From the NCBI RefSeq assembly GCF_026340655.1, contig NZ_JAPEOZ010000001.1, positions 1,054,001 to 1,118,000 on the forward strand: a stretch of DNA of 64,000 nucleotides, in the 5' to 3' direction. Positions 18,371 to 28,447 of this stretch are shown one piece after another. The position numbers and the translations under genes are program-made. This DNA is from Streptomyces sp. NBC_01275 (lineage in GTDB: Bacteria; Actinomycetota; Actinomycetes; Streptomycetales; Streptomycetaceae). The notes under the pieces are model-generated. The model searched no databases. It saw only the letters and a list, made by a program, of their open reading frames with translations, and was not told where the DNA came from. Position 1 is the first letter of the stretch; each line of letters opens with the position of its first letter.

Positions 18371-20725
18371 ATGACGACCACCGTCCCGGACCACGGCGGC
18401 ATCCCGCACACGGAGGACGACCGGCCCTGGACCGACATCACCCTGCCGACCGCCGAGCGCGTCGAGACCCTCCTCGCCCGGCTCACCCTCCGGGAGAAGG
18501 TCGCCCAGCTCAGCAGTACCTGGGAGGACATCGAGGCCGACGGCCCGGAGGTGGCCCCGGGCAGCAACCACTTCGGCCGGGTCGGCGACCTCGACGAGAC
18601 CGCCCGGCACGGTCTGGGCCAGCTCACCCGCCCCTACGGCACCCTCCCCCGGCCCGCCCTCGAACACGCCCGGCTGCTGGCCGCACACCAGCGGCAGGTG
18701 ACGGGACAGAGCAGGTTCGGCATCCCCGCCATGGCCCACGACGAGTGCCTGACCGGCTTCACCGCCTACGGCGCCACGATCTACCCCACCTCCCTGGGCA
18801 TGGCGGCCGCCTTCGACCCGGAGCTGGTCCGCCGGGTCGGTGCGGCCATCGGCGCCGACATGGCCGAGGCCGGGGTCCATCAGGGCCTGGCCCCGGTGGT
18901 CGACGTCATCCGCGACTACCGGTGGGGCCGCTGCGAGGAGACCTTCGGCGAGGACCCCCACCTGGTCGGCGAGATGGCCGAGGCCTATGTCCTGGGCGTG
19001 CAGAGCGCGGGAGTGATCGCCACCCTCAAGCACTTCGCCGGCTACTCCGCCTCCATGGGCGGCCGCAACCACGCGCCCGTCCAGATGGGCCGCCGGGAGC
19101 TCTTCGACGTGATCCTGCCGCCCTTCGAACGGCTCGTCGCCGCGGGGGTGGGGTCCGTCATGAACTCGTACGCCGAGATCGACGGCGTGGCTCCCGCCGC
19201 CAGCGAGTGGCTGCTCACGTCCGTGCTCCGCGACCGGTGGGGCTTCGAGGGCACCGTCGTCTCCGACTACTGGTCGCTGCCGTTCCTGGTGAACGCCCAC
19301 CGGGTGGCGGCCGACCTGCCCGCCGCCGGGGCGCTCGCCCTGCGGGCCGGCATGGACGTCGAGCTGCCGGACCAGCGCGGCTTCGGCACGGCGCTCGTCG
19401 GCGCGGTGCAGCAAGGGCTGGTGGACGAGAGCGTGGTGGACCGGGCGGTGCGCCGGGTACTGCGGCAGAAGGTCGAGCTGGGGCTCCTCGACCCCGACTG
19501 GGATCCACGGCCGCCGGGCCTGCGCGCGGGCGCGCTCGAGCTGGACAAGCCGGAGCACCGGCGGCTGGCCCGCGAGGTCGCCCGGGCGAGCGCCGTGCTG
19601 CTGGCGAACGACGGGATCCTGCCCCTCCCCGCCACGGGCCGGATCGCCCTGATCGGCCCGTGTGCCGACGACGTCCGCACCCTGTTCGGCTGCTACAGCT
19701 TCCCCAACCACGTCCTCGCCGACCGCGACGACCTCGGCGACGGCGTCGAGGCGATCCCGCTGCGCGCCGCGCTGGCCGCCGAACTGCCGGGTGTGGACTG
19801 GGAGTTCGTCCAGGGCTGCCCGATCCGCGAGGAGGACCGCTCCGGGATCCCGGCCGCGGTGGCGGCCTGCGCGGCCGCCGAGGCGACCGTCCTGGTCGTC
19901 GGCGACAAGGCCGGCATGTTCGGCGTCGGCACCTCCGGCGAGGGCTGCGACGTGGAGGACCTGCGGCTGCCCGGCGTACAGGAGGAGCTGGTGGAGGCCG
20001 TGCTGGCGACCGGCAGGCCCGTCGTGCTGGTCGTCAGCAGCGGCAGGCCCTATGCCGTCGGGCGGTTCGCCCGGGACGCCGGGGCCATGGTGCAGGTCTT
20101 CCTGCCCGGCGAGGAGGGGGGCCGGGCGGTGGCCGAGCTGCTGTCCGGCACGGTGAACTTCAGCGGAAAGCTGCCGGTGCAGCTGCCCACCTCCCCGGGC
20201 GGACAGCCGTACACCTATCTGCATCCGCCGCTGGGCGACCGGCAGAGCTGGCTCTCCAATCTCGATCCGAGCCCGGCGTTCCCCTTCGGGCACGGGCTGT
20301 CGTACACCTCCTTCGAGATCGACGGGCTGGGCGTCGACCGTGAACGGGTGCCCACGGACGGGGAGTTCACCGTCTCCGTGCGGGTGCGCAACACCGGGGC
20401 GCGGCCCGGCGCCGAGACGGTCCAGCTGTACGCCGTCGACCCGGTGGCCCAGGTCACCCGGCCGGTGCGGTCGCTGCTGGCCTTCGCCAAGGTCCCCCTC
20501 GGACCCGGCGAGCGGGCCACCGTCCGCTTCACCGTCCACACCGACCGCCTGGCCTTCACCGGGCTGGCGGGGCGGCGGGTCGTGGAGCCCGGCGAGATCC
20601 TGCTGCACGCGGGATCGTCGAGCCTGGACACCCCGGCCCGGGGGGCGGTCGTCCTGGTCGGCGAGGAACGGGACGCGACGGCCGTACGACACCACGGCGT
20701 GCCCGTGAGCGTCGAGCGGGCGTGA
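18371..20725 (+). CDS. Cytoplasmic GH3 beta-glycosidase (probable beta-xylosidase or beta-glucosidase)
   Basis: A 784-residue family 3 glycoside hydrolase without signal peptide, so it acts on sugars after import. The order is the (beta/alpha)8 domain with the nucleophile Asp299 in V-V-S-D-Y-W, the alpha/beta sandwich with G-D-K-A-G-M-F-G-V-G-T-S-G-E-G-C, and a fibronectin III-like C-terminal domain (V-R-V-R-N-T-G-A-R-P-G-A-E-T-V-Q-L-Y). K-H-F-A-G-Y and the R-N-H-A-P segment are usual substrate-binding elements. A strong GAGGAG lies 8 bases before ATG 18371. Neighbours suggest it releases monosaccharide from an imported disaccharide such as xylobiose. Beta-xylosidase versus beta-glucosidase cannot be settled by eye. 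Confidence 0.9.
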   Translation: MTTTVPDHGGIPHTEDDRPWTDITLPTAERVETLLARLTLREKVAQLSSTWEDIEADGPEVAPGSNHFGRVGDLDETARHGLGQLTRPYGTLPRPALEHARLLAAHQRQVTGQSRFGIPAMAHDECLTGFTAYGATIYPTSLGMAAAFDPELVRRVGAAIGADMAEAGVHQGLAPVVDVIRDYRWGRCEETFGEDPHLVGEMAEAYVLGVQSAGVIATLKHFAGYSASMGGRNHAPVQMGRRELFDVILPPFERLVAAGVGSVMNSYAEIDGVAPAASEWLLTSVLRDRWGFEGTVVSDYWSLPFLVNAHRVAADLPAAGALALRAGMDVELPDQRGFGTALVGAVQQGLVDESVVDRAVRRVLRQKVELGLLDPDWDPRPPGLRAGALELDKPEHRRLAREVARASAVLLANDGILPLPATGRIALIGPCADDVRTLFGCYSFPNHVLADRDDLGDGVEAIPLRAALAAELPGVDWEFVQGCPIREEDRSGIPAAVAACAAAEATVLVVGDKAGMFGVGTSGEGCDVEDLRLPGVQEELVEAVLATGRPVVLVVSSGRPYAVGRFARDAGAMVQVFLPGEEGGRAVAELLSGTVNFSGKLPVQLPTSPGGQPYTYLHPPLGDRQSWLSNLDPSPAFPFGHGLSYTSFEIDGLGVDRERVPTDGEFTVSVRVRNTGARPGAETVQLYAVDPVAQVTRPVRSLLAFAKVPLGPGERATVRFTVHTDRLAFTGLAGRRVVEPGEILLHAGSSSLDTPARGAVVLVGEERDATAVRHHGVPVSVERA

Positions 20726-20877
20726 GCGCGGGAGGGGCTCGGGCCCGGGGGCGGGGGCGGACCGTGCGTGCGGCGGTCTTGTCCCCGGTCGCCCGGGCCC
20801 GTTAGCTTGCGGCGGAGGTTCTGACCAGGGATGCGGTGCGGTTCGGCGCGTGGGTGTCGGCAGTGGGACGGGATCGG

Positions 20878-21918
20878 GTGACAGCTCGGAGCAAGGCTCA
20901 TCAGGAGGCGCAGTACGGACTCCTGACGGACATAGCCGCCCAGGCGGGGGTGTCCCTCAGCACCGTTTCCAAGGTGGTGCACCGGCGTCGTGACGTCGGT
21001 GCGGCGACCCGCGCCCGCGTGGAGGAGCTGCTGGACCGCAGCGGATACGTCCGCCCGTGGGAGCGGGAGGCGGCCCGGCCGCGGCAGATCATCGCGGTGT
21101 TCCGGGACATGTCCGGGCCCTACACCCTGGAGGTCGCCCGCGGGATCGTGGACGCGGCCGGCGAGCTCGGCATCAACGTGGTGACCGGGACGACGAGCCG
21201 GCGGCCCATCTCGCGCTGGCTGGAGGAGTGCGTGGCGCTCGACGCGGCCGGGCTGATCATCGTGATCTCGATGCTCTCCGAGGACGACCAGCGCCGGATC
21301 GTCGAGCAGCGTCTCCCGGTGGTGCTGGTCGACCCGCTCAGCGCGCCCTCCCCGGACATCCCGAGCATCGGGGTGACCAACTGGAGCGGGGCCAGGGACG
21401 CGATGCAGCATCTCCTCGGGCTCGGGCACACCCGCATCGGCATGCTCGCGGGCCGGTCGCACTCCCTGGCCGGCGCGGCCCGTCTGCACGGCTACCGGGC
21501 CGCCCTGGAAGAGGCCGGGATCCCTTACGACCCGGCGATCGTCCGCTCCACCGACTTCGACTACGACGAGGCGCTGGCCGCCACCCTGCACATCCTGCGC
21601 TGCGCCGAGCCGCCCACGGCCGTCTTCGCGGCGAGCGACGCGCAGGCCCTCGGGGTGCTGGAGGCCGCCCGCCAGGCGGGGCTCGGGGTGCCGGACGAGC
21701 TGGCCGTCATGTCCTTCGACGACACCCTGGTGGCGGCCATGGCCTGTCCGCCGCTGAGCGCGGTGCGCCAGCCCTTCGAGGAGCTGGGACACGAGGCGAC
21801 CCGGGTCCTCATGCAGCTCGCCGAGGGCCGGCCGCCCGCGTCCCCGCGGATCGAGCTGGCGACGGAGCTGGTGCTGCGGACGTCGACGTCCGTGCCCCGT
21901 CGCCACGAGGCTCGATGA
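20878..21918 (+). CDS. LacI-family transcriptional regulator of the sugar cluster
   Basis: A 346-residue repressor with N-terminal helix-turn-helix D-I-A-A-Q-A-G-V-S-L-S-T-V-S-K-V-V and a periplasmic-binding-like sugar domain (S-F-D-D-T-L-V-A-A-M near the end, I-G-V-T-N-W-S-G-A in the middle). The GTG at 20878, preceded by GGGACGGGA, places the helix-turn-helix 14 residues from the N-terminus as in the family; an upstream GTG at 20836 is also in frame. It most likely binds the CGAAA-N3-TTTCG sites before the transporter and before the secreted propeller enzyme, with release by the imported sugar. Confidence 0.9.
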   Translation: MTARSKAHQEAQYGLLTDIAAQAGVSLSTVSKVVHRRRDVGAATRARVEELLDRSGYVRPWEREAARPRQIIAVFRDMSGPYTLEVARGIVDAAGELGINVVTGTTSRRPISRWLEECVALDAAGLIIVISMLSEDDQRRIVEQRLPVVLVDPLSAPSPDIPSIGVTNWSGARDAMQHLLGLGHTRIGMLAGRSHSLAGAARLHGYRAALEEAGIPYDPAIVRSTDFDYDEALAATLHILRCAEPPTAVFAASDAQALGVLEAARQAGLGVPDELAVMSFDDTLVAAMACPPLSAVRQPFEELGHEATRVLMQLAEGRPPASPRIELATELVLRTSTSVPRRHEAR

Positions 21919-21942
21919 GCCTGCGGACTGTGACCATGCGGA

Positions 21943-24132
21943 CTATGCGCGGCTCCACCGCTGGGTGGCGTTGCCGAGGGCCGTCCACAGCTGGACCTTC
22001 GATCCGTTGGCCGTGCCCCAGCTCGTGACGTCGATCGCGAGACCGTTGGAGCGGTTGACGACGGATCCGTCCAGCCGGAACGACCACTTCTGGCTGGTCT
22101 TGCCGTTGCAGGTCCACAGGATGAGCTTGGTGCCCGCGACGGTGCCGTCGCCGTCCGCGGCGAGGCACTTGCCCGCGATGCGCAGCTCGCCCGCGGTGGT
22201 CTGCGTGATCAGCTGGTTGGCGTTCCCGGAGCAGTCCCAGATCTGCACCTGCACGCCCGTCGCGCCGTTCGGGACGTCGAGGCAGCGGCCGGAGTTGGCG
22301 CCCTTCAGGGTGAAGGTCGCGTCGGTCGGCAGGGGGTCCTGGACGAGCTGCCAGTCCTGTGAGCCGTCAGCGGTCGACGACGCCAGGGTGACGGAGCCGC
22401 CCGCGCTCGCGCCCGTCATGAACAGGCTCGTGTTACGGACCGAGCGGAGCTTGTAGTACCCGCTGGTCGAGGCGACGAGGGTCCACTGCTTGTCGGTGGC
22501 TCCGTCGTCGACCCACTGGGCCAGCCTCTGCCCGGCCGTCGCGGTGCCGGTCCAGATCGCGGCCGCGCGGCCCCCGGCCTTGTTGAGCAGGGTCACGTCG
22601 CCGCCCTTGGCGGTCAGGTGCCAGCGCTGGGTGTCGGCGGTGGAGTCGGCCGCGCCCAGGACGAGGTCGGGGGTGTCTCCGGTGAGGTTCGCGTCCTGGG
22701 TCTTCCCGGACGCGGTGGCGAGGGCCTGACCGGTCAGCCGGTTGACGAGGGTGTCGTAGACGCCGTCGGAACGGCCGAGGTCGACCTCGGCGTACTTCAC
22801 GGGCCCGACGCTGCCGCCGCTCCACCCGGCCTGGAGGACGAGGACGCGTCCGGTGCCCTGGACGTACTGGAGATTGCGGCTGTACCCGGCGGCGATCGTC
22901 GTCTGGTACTCCTTCCAGGCGCCGGTGCTCAGACCGGACTCGTTCACCCAGACGTCTCCGCTGCCGGACGCGTTGTAGACGATCCGGCCGTCCGGCATCG
23001 CGAGCAGGACCGGGCTGCCGCCCGTGGACAGCGTGCGGCCGCCCGAGGGCACGGGCAGTGCGGTGATCGCGGCGTCGGTCACCCCGGAGGCGTAGAACTT
23101 CAGCGGGTCGTCGGCGAGCTTGTAGCGGACGTTCGTGCCGCCGCCCCAGTACTCGTAGGTGAGCAGCCATTTTCCGTCGGCGGTCGGGGCGATGGTCGTC
23201 ATGCCCGGGCGGCCGCCGCCGATCTCCGTCTTGCCGTTGTTGTTCACGGTGCTTCCCGCGACGTCGACGACCGGCTGGCTCCAGGCCGCGGTGGTGCCGT
23301 CCCAGGTCCGGTGGACGAGGATCTGGCCGCCCGAGTCCGTCGCCGTGTCGTTGTCCGGGTCGAGGGTCGGCACTCCGGTGCCGGCGTTGAAACCGGTGTA
23401 GTCGTTCTCGTCGGAGTAGTACGCGACGAGCTTTCCGCCCCGGGCCACCAGGTGCGGTTCCCAGAGGGGGTCGACCTGCGCGGAGGCGTTGGCGTTCGAG
23501 ACCCGGCCGACGGCTCCCGCGCTTCCGCCCTGCCAGCCGCCGGTGGCGACGATGTTCTGGACGGTCCAGGTGGCTCCGTCGTCCGTGCTGGAGTACAGGG
23601 CGAGCGCCACGTCCTTGCGGTCGCCGTCGCCGGACGGCGTCCAGCTCGCGTCGGCGGCCTTGTGCTCCTTGTAGTAGTAGTCGTCCCCCGAGACGATGCT
23701 GGCGAGCAGCAGCGTGCCGGCGCTCAGGGAGCCGACGTCCTGCGGGAGGACGTAGAGATACGGGTTCGTCCAGTTGCTCGTGTACTTCGCGTACTGGGCG
23801 TCGCTCGACAGGTAGGCGGGCGCTTTGACGTCGGCCAGCTTCTGCCAGGTGGCGCCGGAGTCGTCGCTCTTGTAGACGGGCATCGTCTGTCCGACCGGAG
23901 CGCTCTGGCTGTTCTCGAACGCCGCCACGATCCGGCCGCTCGGCAGCTGGGCCGACTTCGGGTAGAGCACACAGGGATTCTTGTTACAGGCGGCGGTGTT
24001 GTCGGCGACATAAAGATTCGACGGGCTCGGCTGATATGCCGACGCATTCTCCGCGGAGGCGATGGCGAATGCCAGGCCGACGCCGAATGCGGACGCCGTC
24101 GCGAGCGCCTTTCTCAGCCATGTTCTTCTCAA
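21943..24132 (-). CDS. Secreted beta-propeller (BNR/sialidase-like) enzyme with ricin-type lectin domains
   Basis: About 729 residues from a TTG start at 24132, chosen because AGAGGAAA lies just upstream and a clean signal peptide follows (L-R-R-T-W-L-R-K then a hydrophobic core ending E-N-A-S-A). An ATG at 24198 would add 22 unlikely residues. The N-terminal half is a six-bladed propeller with Asp-boxes S-D-D-S-G-A-T-W and S-T-D-D-G-A-T-W; the fold is shared by sialidases and GH93 exo-arabinanases. The C-terminal part holds one degenerate and one clear ricin-B/CBM13 trefoil (C-L-D-V-P-N-G, Q-K-W, Q-R-W). No F/Y-R-I-P or sialidase Arg triad was seen, so exo-arabinanase-like or another exo-hydrolase is more likely than sialidase. 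Confidence 0.82.
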   Translation of the reverse strand: MRRTWLRKALATASAFGVGLAFAIASAENASAYQPSPSNLYVADNTAACNKNPCVLYPKSAQLPSGRIVAAFENSQSAPVGQTMPVYKSDDSGATWQKLADVKAPAYLSSDAQYAKYTSNWTNPYLYVLPQDVGSLSAGTLLLASIVSGDDYYYKEHKAADASWTPSGDGDRKDVALALYSSTDDGATWTVQNIVATGGWQGGSAGAVGRVSNANASAQVDPLWEPHLVARGGKLVAYYSDENDYTGFNAGTGVPTLDPDNDTATDSGGQILVHRTWDGTTAAWSQPVVDVAGSTVNNNGKTEIGGGRPGMTTIAPTADGKWLLTYEYWGGGTNVRYKLADDPLKFYASGVTDAAITALPVPSGGRTLSTGGSPVLLAMPDGRIVYNASGSGDVWVNESGLSTGAWKEYQTTIAAGYSRNLQYVQGTGRVLVLQAGWSGGSVGPVKYAEVDLGRSDGVYDTLVNRLTGQALATASGKTQDANLTGDTPDLVLGAADSTADTQRWHLTAKGGDVTLLNKAGGRAAAIWTGTATAGQRLAQWVDDGATDKQWTLVASTSGYYKLRSVRNTSLFMTGASAGGSVTLASSTADGSQDWQLVQDPLPTDATFTLKGANSGRCLDVPNGATGVQVQIWDCSGNANQLITQTTAGELRIAGKCLAADGDGTVAGTKLILWTCNGKTSQKWSFRLDGSVVNRSNGLAIDVTSWGTANGSKVQLWTALGNATQRWSRA

Positions 24133-24214
24133 GGTGTTTCCTCTGCTGAACGTCGGGGGCGCGGGGTGGGGATCAGTATTGGGACGCGAAGACGCCATGT
24201 CACCGGTGTGTTTC

Positions 24215-24227
24215 CGAAACTGTTTCG
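24215..24227. promoter_or_regulatory. LacI-type operator candidate upstream of the secreted propeller enzyme
   Basis: CGAAACTGTTTCG: perfect 6-bp arms around one base, 83-95 bp before the chosen TTG start. It has the same architecture as the two sites before the sugar transporter 9 kb away. This links the secreted enzyme to the LacI regulator that ends just beyond its 3' end. Confidence 0.65.
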
Positions 24228-24435
24228 CACGCCGACGGCGACCGGGTGTTGACGCCTCTGTCGACGCCTCGGCGGCCGGAATCCGATTCCGGGCCGTTCC
24301 AGGCGTCGGCTCCGGCGTCGGCCCCGGCCCTGCCGTAGTACGAACCCGCCCCGGGGATCAAGGCCACCTCTGGATGGGCAAGGTCACAGCCGCGCCCTCT
24401 GCTGCTCACCTGCGGTTCTGGCCTAGCATCCGAGC

Positions 24436-26241
24436 ATGACGGTCCTGCCCGACGACGGGCTTTCGCTGGCCGCCGAGTTCCCTGACGCGACCCATGAGCA
24501 GTGGCAGCGCCTTGTGGCGGGTGTGCTGCGCAAGTCGGGCAGGGAAGTCTCGGACGAGGCGGCTGAGGAAGCTCTGTCCACCGCGCTGGAGGACGGGCTG
24601 CGCGCCCGCCCCCTCTACAGCGCACACGACTCCGCGCCCGACCCCGGCCTGCCCGGCTTCGCCCCCTTCGTCAGGGGCGGCCGCGCCGAGGGCAACGCCC
24701 TCGGCGGCTGGGACGTACGGCAGCGGCACGCGGCCGACGACGGCGAGCTGGTTCTCGCGGACCTGGAGAACGGGGTCACCTCGCTCTGGCTGGTCGTCGG
24801 CGCGGGCGGCTTCCCCGTGTCGTCGCTCGGCCGGGTCCTCGACGGCGTCTATCTCGACCTGGCCCCCGTCGTCCTCGACGCGGGACGCGAAGTCGAGCCC
24901 GCCGCGGCCGAGTTGCTGCGGCTGTACGAGGAGCGGGGAGTCGCACGCGACGCCGCCCGCGGCAACCTCGGCGCCGACCCGCTCGCCCACGAGGCCCGTA
25001 CGGGGGACGGCGGGTTCGACTTCGCGCCGGTCGCCGCCCTCGCACGACGGTGCGCCGAGGAGTACCCGGGGCTGCGGGCGCTGACCGTGGACGCGTTGCC
25101 GTATCACGAGGCCGGCGGGTCCGCCGCGCAGGAGCTGGGCTGCTCGCTGGCGACCGGCGTCGCCTATCTGCGGCAGCTGACCGAGGCGGGGCTGAGCGTC
25201 GAACAGGCCTGTGCGCAGCTGGAGTTCCGGTACGCGGCGACCGCCGACCAGTTCCTGACCATCGCCAAGCTGCGGGCGGCGCGCAGGCTGTGGGCGCGGG
25301 TCGCCGAGGTCTGCGGGGCCCCGGGCGGGCAGGTGCAGCACGCGGTGACGTCGTCGGTGATGACGACCCGCCGCGACCCGTGGGTGAACATGCTGCGCGC
25401 GACGGTCGCGACGCTGGCGGCCGGGGTCGGCGGCGCCGACGCGGTCACCGTGCTGCCGTTCGACCACGCGCTGGGCCTGCCGGACGCGTTCTCCCGCCGC
25501 ATCGCCCGCAACACCTCGACGATCCTGGTCGAGGAGTCGCATCTGTCCCGGGTGATCGACCCGGCGGGCGGCTCCTGGTACGTGGAGCGGCTCACCGACG
25601 AACTGGCGCACGCGGGCTGGGAGTTCTTCCAGTCCATCGAGCGGGCCGGCGGTCAGGCGGCCGCGCTGCGGTCGGGGCGGGTCGGCGAGGAGCTGGCCGC
25701 CACCTGGGCGGCGCGCAGCGCGAAGCTCGCCAAGCGGCGCGAACCGGTCACCGGGGTCAGCGAGTTCCCGCACCTCGCCGAACGGTCGGTGGCGCGCGAG
25801 CCCGCGCCCGAGCCGCCCTCCGGCGGACTGCCCCGGGTGCGCCGCGACGAGGCGTACGAGAGGCTGCGCGCCCGCTCCGACGCCCACCTCGCGGCGACCG
25901 GCGCCCGGCCGCGGATCTTCCTGGCCGCGCTCGGCCCCGCCGCCGCCCACACCGCCCGTCTCACCTTCGCCTCGAACCTGTTCCAGGCGGGCGGCATCGA
26001 GCCCGTCACCGAAGGCGCGTTCGAGGACAGCGGCGCCACCGAGGTCTGCCTGTGCTCCAGCGACGCGCTGTACGAGGAGCGGGCCGCCGAGGTCGCCGCG
26101 TCCCTCAGGGCGGCGGGCGCTTCGCAGGTGTTCCTCGCCGGGCGTCCGGGGCAGTACCCCGGTGTCGACGCCTACGTCTTCGCGGGCTGTGACGCCGTTG
26201 CCGTCCTGTCCGCGACCCTCGACCGCATGGGAGTGTCCTGA
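24436..26241 (+). CDS. mutA: Methylmalonyl-CoA mutase small (beta) subunit
   Basis: A 601-residue subunit of the heterodimeric adenosylcobalamin enzyme that interconverts (R)-methylmalonyl-CoA and succinyl-CoA. It has the mutase TIM-barrel fold elements ([33 protein letters not shown]) and a C-terminal flavodoxin-like domain that lacks the D-x-H-x-x-G cobalamin ligand, as expected for the non-catalytic subunit. Its TGA overlaps the next ATG (TGATG at 26239-26243), which couples translation. In Streptomyces this enzyme links propionyl-CoA and odd-chain or branched amino-acid breakdown to the TCA cycle and to polyketide extender supply. No cobalamin riboswitch was recognised upstream. Confidence 0.95.
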   Translation: MTVLPDDGLSLAAEFPDATHEQWQRLVAGVLRKSGREVSDEAAEEALSTALEDGLRARPLYSAHDSAPDPGLPGFAPFVRGGRAEGNALGGWDVRQRHAADDGELVLADLENGVTSLWLVVGAGGFPVSSLGRVLDGVYLDLAPVVLDAGREVEPAAAELLRLYEERGVARDAARGNLGADPLAHEARTGDGGFDFAPVAALARRCAEEYPGLRALTVDALPYHEAGGSAAQELGCSLATGVAYLRQLTEAGLSVEQACAQLEFRYAATADQFLTIAKLRAARRLWARVAEVCGAPGGQVQHAVTSSVMTTRRDPWVNMLRATVATLAAGVGGADAVTVLPFDHALGLPDAFSRRIARNTSTILVEESHLSRVIDPAGGSWYVERLTDELAHAGWEFFQSIERAGGQAAALRSGRVGEELAATWAARSAKLAKRREPVTGVSEFPHLAERSVAREPAPEPPSGGLPRVRRDEAYERLRARSDAHLAATGARPRIFLAALGPAAAHTARLTFASNLFQAGGIEPVTEGAFEDSGATEVCLCSSDALYEERAAEVAASLRAAGASQVFLAGRPGQYPGVDAYVFAGCDAVAVLSATLDRMGVS

Positions 26242-28442
26242 TGGGCCTGATGGGAACGCCGGGTGGGCCGGGGATCCCCGACTTCTCCGGGATCGAGCTG
26301 GGGGTCCCGACCGCCGGCGGCGGCCCCGACGAGTGGGGCGACGCCCTCAAGAAGGCGGCCGGCGGGGACGACCTGCTCTGGGAGACCCCGGAGGGCATCG
26401 CGGTCAAGCCGCTCTACACCGGGCAGGACCTGGAGGGCCTGGACTTCCTGGGCACCTACCCGGGCATCGCCCCGTATCTGCGCGGCCCGTACCCGACGAT
26501 GTACGTCAACCAGCCCTGGACGATCCGCCAGTACGCGGGCTTCTCCACCGCCGAGGAGTCCAACGCCTTCTACCGGCGCAACCTCGCGGCCGGCCAGAAG
26601 GGCCTGTCCGTCGCCTTCGACCTGCCCACGCACCGCGGGTACGACAGCGACCACCCGCGGGTGACGGGCGACGTCGGCATGGCGGGCGTGGCGATCGACT
26701 CGATCTACGACATGCGGCAGCTCTTCGACGGCATCCCGCTGGACAAGATGACCGTGTCGATGACGATGAACGGCGCGGTGCTGCCCGTCCTCGCGCTGTA
26801 CATCGTGGCGGCCGAGGAACAGGGCGTGCCGCCCGAGAAGTTGGCCGGGACCATCCAGAACGACATCCTCAAGGAGTTCATGGTCCGCAACACCTACATC
26901 TATCCGCCGAAGCCGTCGATGCGGATCATCTCCGACATCTTCGCCTTCACCTCGCAGCGGATGCCGCGCTACAACTCCATCTCCATCTCCGGCTATCACA
27001 TCCAGGAGGCGGGCGCGACGGCCGACCTGGAGCTGGCGTACACGCTCGCGGACGGGGTGGAGTATCTGCGCGCCGGGCTGGGCGCGGGGCTGGACGTGGA
27101 CGCGTTCGCGCCCCGGCTGTCCTTCTTCTGGGCGATCGGCATGAACTTCTTCATGGAGATCGCGAAGATGCGGGCGGCGCGGCTGCTGTGGGCCAGGCTG
27201 GTCAAGCAGTTCGACCCGAAGAACGCCAAGTCCCTCTCCCTGCGCACCCATTCGCAGACCTCCGGCTGGTCGCTGACCGCGCAGGACGTGTTCAACAACG
27301 TGACGCGTACCTGCGTCGAGGCGATGGCGGCGACCCAGGGCCACACGCAGTCCCTGCACACCAACGCCCTCGACGAGGCGCTCGCCCTGCCCACCGACTT
27401 CTCCGCGCGCATCGCCCGCAACACCCAGCTGCTGATCCAGCAGGAGTCGGGCACCACCCGGGTCATCGACCCGTGGGGCGGCAGCGCGTACGTCGAGAAG
27501 CTGACCTACGACCTCGCGCGCCGGGCCTGGCAGCACATCGAGGAGGTCGAGGCGGCGGGCGGCATGGCCAAGGCCATCGACGCTGGCATCCCCAAACTCC
27601 GCATCGAGGAGGCGGCGGCCCGCACCCAGGCCCGGATCGACTCCGGACGGCAGCCGGTGATCGGCGTCAACAAGTACCGCGTGGAGACCGACGAGCAGAT
27701 CGACGTCCTCAAGGTCGACAACTCCTCCGTGCGCACCCAGCAGATCGAGAAGCTGCGGCGGCTGCGCGCCGAGCGCGACGAGCGGGCCTGCCAGGACGCG
27801 CTGGACGCGCTGACCCGGGCGGCGGGCGGCGAGGGCAACCTGCTGGAGCTCGCCGTGAACGCGGCCCGCGCGAAGGCCACCGTCGGCGAGATCTCCGACG
27901 CCCTGGAGAAGGTGTACGGGCGGCACGCGAGCCAGATCCGTACGATCTCCGGTGTGTACCGCACCGAAGCAGGCGAGTCCCCGTCCGTCGAGCGCACCCG
28001 CACGCTGGTGGACTCCTTCGAGGAGGCCGAGGGCCGCCGGCCCCGCATCCTGGTCGCCAAGATGGGCCAGGACGGCCACGACCGCGGCCAGAAGGTGATC
28101 GCCACCGCCTTCGCCGACCTCGGCTTCGACGTCGACGTCGGCCCGCTGTTCCAGACGCCGGGCGAGGTGGCCCGGCAGGCGGTCGAGGCGGACGTGCACA
28201 TCGTCGGGGTGTCGTCGCTGGCCGCCGGGCACCTCACCCTCGTACCGGCGCTGCGGGAGTCGCTCGCCGAGGAGGGCCGCGAGGACATCATGATCGTGGT
28301 CGGCGGGGTGATCCCGCCGCAGGACATGCCCACGCTCCTGGAGATGGGCGCGGCGGCCGTCTTCCCGCCCGGGACGGTGATCCCGGACGCGGCCTACGAC
28401 CTCGTCGAGCGCCTGTCCACCGACCTCGGCCACGACCTCTGA
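26241..28442 (+). CDS. mutB: Methylmalonyl-CoA mutase large (alpha, catalytic) subunit
   Basis: The 733-residue catalytic subunit. The N-terminal barrel contains [17 protein letters not shown] and the conserved [11 protein letters not shown] region. The cobalamin-binding domain has D611-G-H613-D-R-G, where His613 ligates cobalt, followed by the V-S-S-L-A-A-G-H and G-G-V-I-P nucleotide-loop segments. Length is normal. It pairs with the upstream subunit and is followed after 5 bp by the GTPase chaperone gene, so mutA-mutB-meaB form one operon. Confidence 0.97.
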   Translation: MGLMGTPGGPGIPDFSGIELGVPTAGGGPDEWGDALKKAAGGDDLLWETPEGIAVKPLYTGQDLEGLDFLGTYPGIAPYLRGPYPTMYVNQPWTIRQYAGFSTAEESNAFYRRNLAAGQKGLSVAFDLPTHRGYDSDHPRVTGDVGMAGVAIDSIYDMRQLFDGIPLDKMTVSMTMNGAVLPVLALYIVAAEEQGVPPEKLAGTIQNDILKEFMVRNTYIYPPKPSMRIISDIFAFTSQRMPRYNSISISGYHIQEAGATADLELAYTLADGVEYLRAGLGAGLDVDAFAPRLSFFWAIGMNFFMEIAKMRAARLLWARLVKQFDPKNAKSLSLRTHSQTSGWSLTAQDVFNNVTRTCVEAMAATQGHTQSLHTNALDEALALPTDFSARIARNTQLLIQQESGTTRVIDPWGGSAYVEKLTYDLARRAWQHIEEVEAAGGMAKAIDAGIPKLRIEEAAARTQARIDSGRQPVIGVNKYRVETDEQIDVLKVDNSSVRTQQIEKLRRLRAERDERACQDALDALTRAAGGEGNLLELAVNAARAKATVGEISDALEKVYGRHASQIRTISGVYRTEAGESPSVERTRTLVDSFEEAEGRRPRILVAKMGQDGHDRGQKVIATAFADLGFDVDVGPLFQTPGEVARQAVEADVHIVGVSSLAAGHLTLVPALRESLAEEGREDIMIVVGGVIPPQDMPTLLEMGAAAVFPPGTVIPDAAYDLVERLSTDLGHDL

Positions 28443-28447
28443 CCCGC

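Noticed and set aside
21943..24132. Calling the propeller/ricin protein a sialidase
   Set aside because: Asp-boxes alone are shared with other propeller hydrolases; the sialidase Arg triad and R-I-P motif were not found.
24228..24435. Possible cobalamin riboswitch before mutA
   Set aside because: No B12-box or matching pairing pattern was seen in the 200 bp leader.
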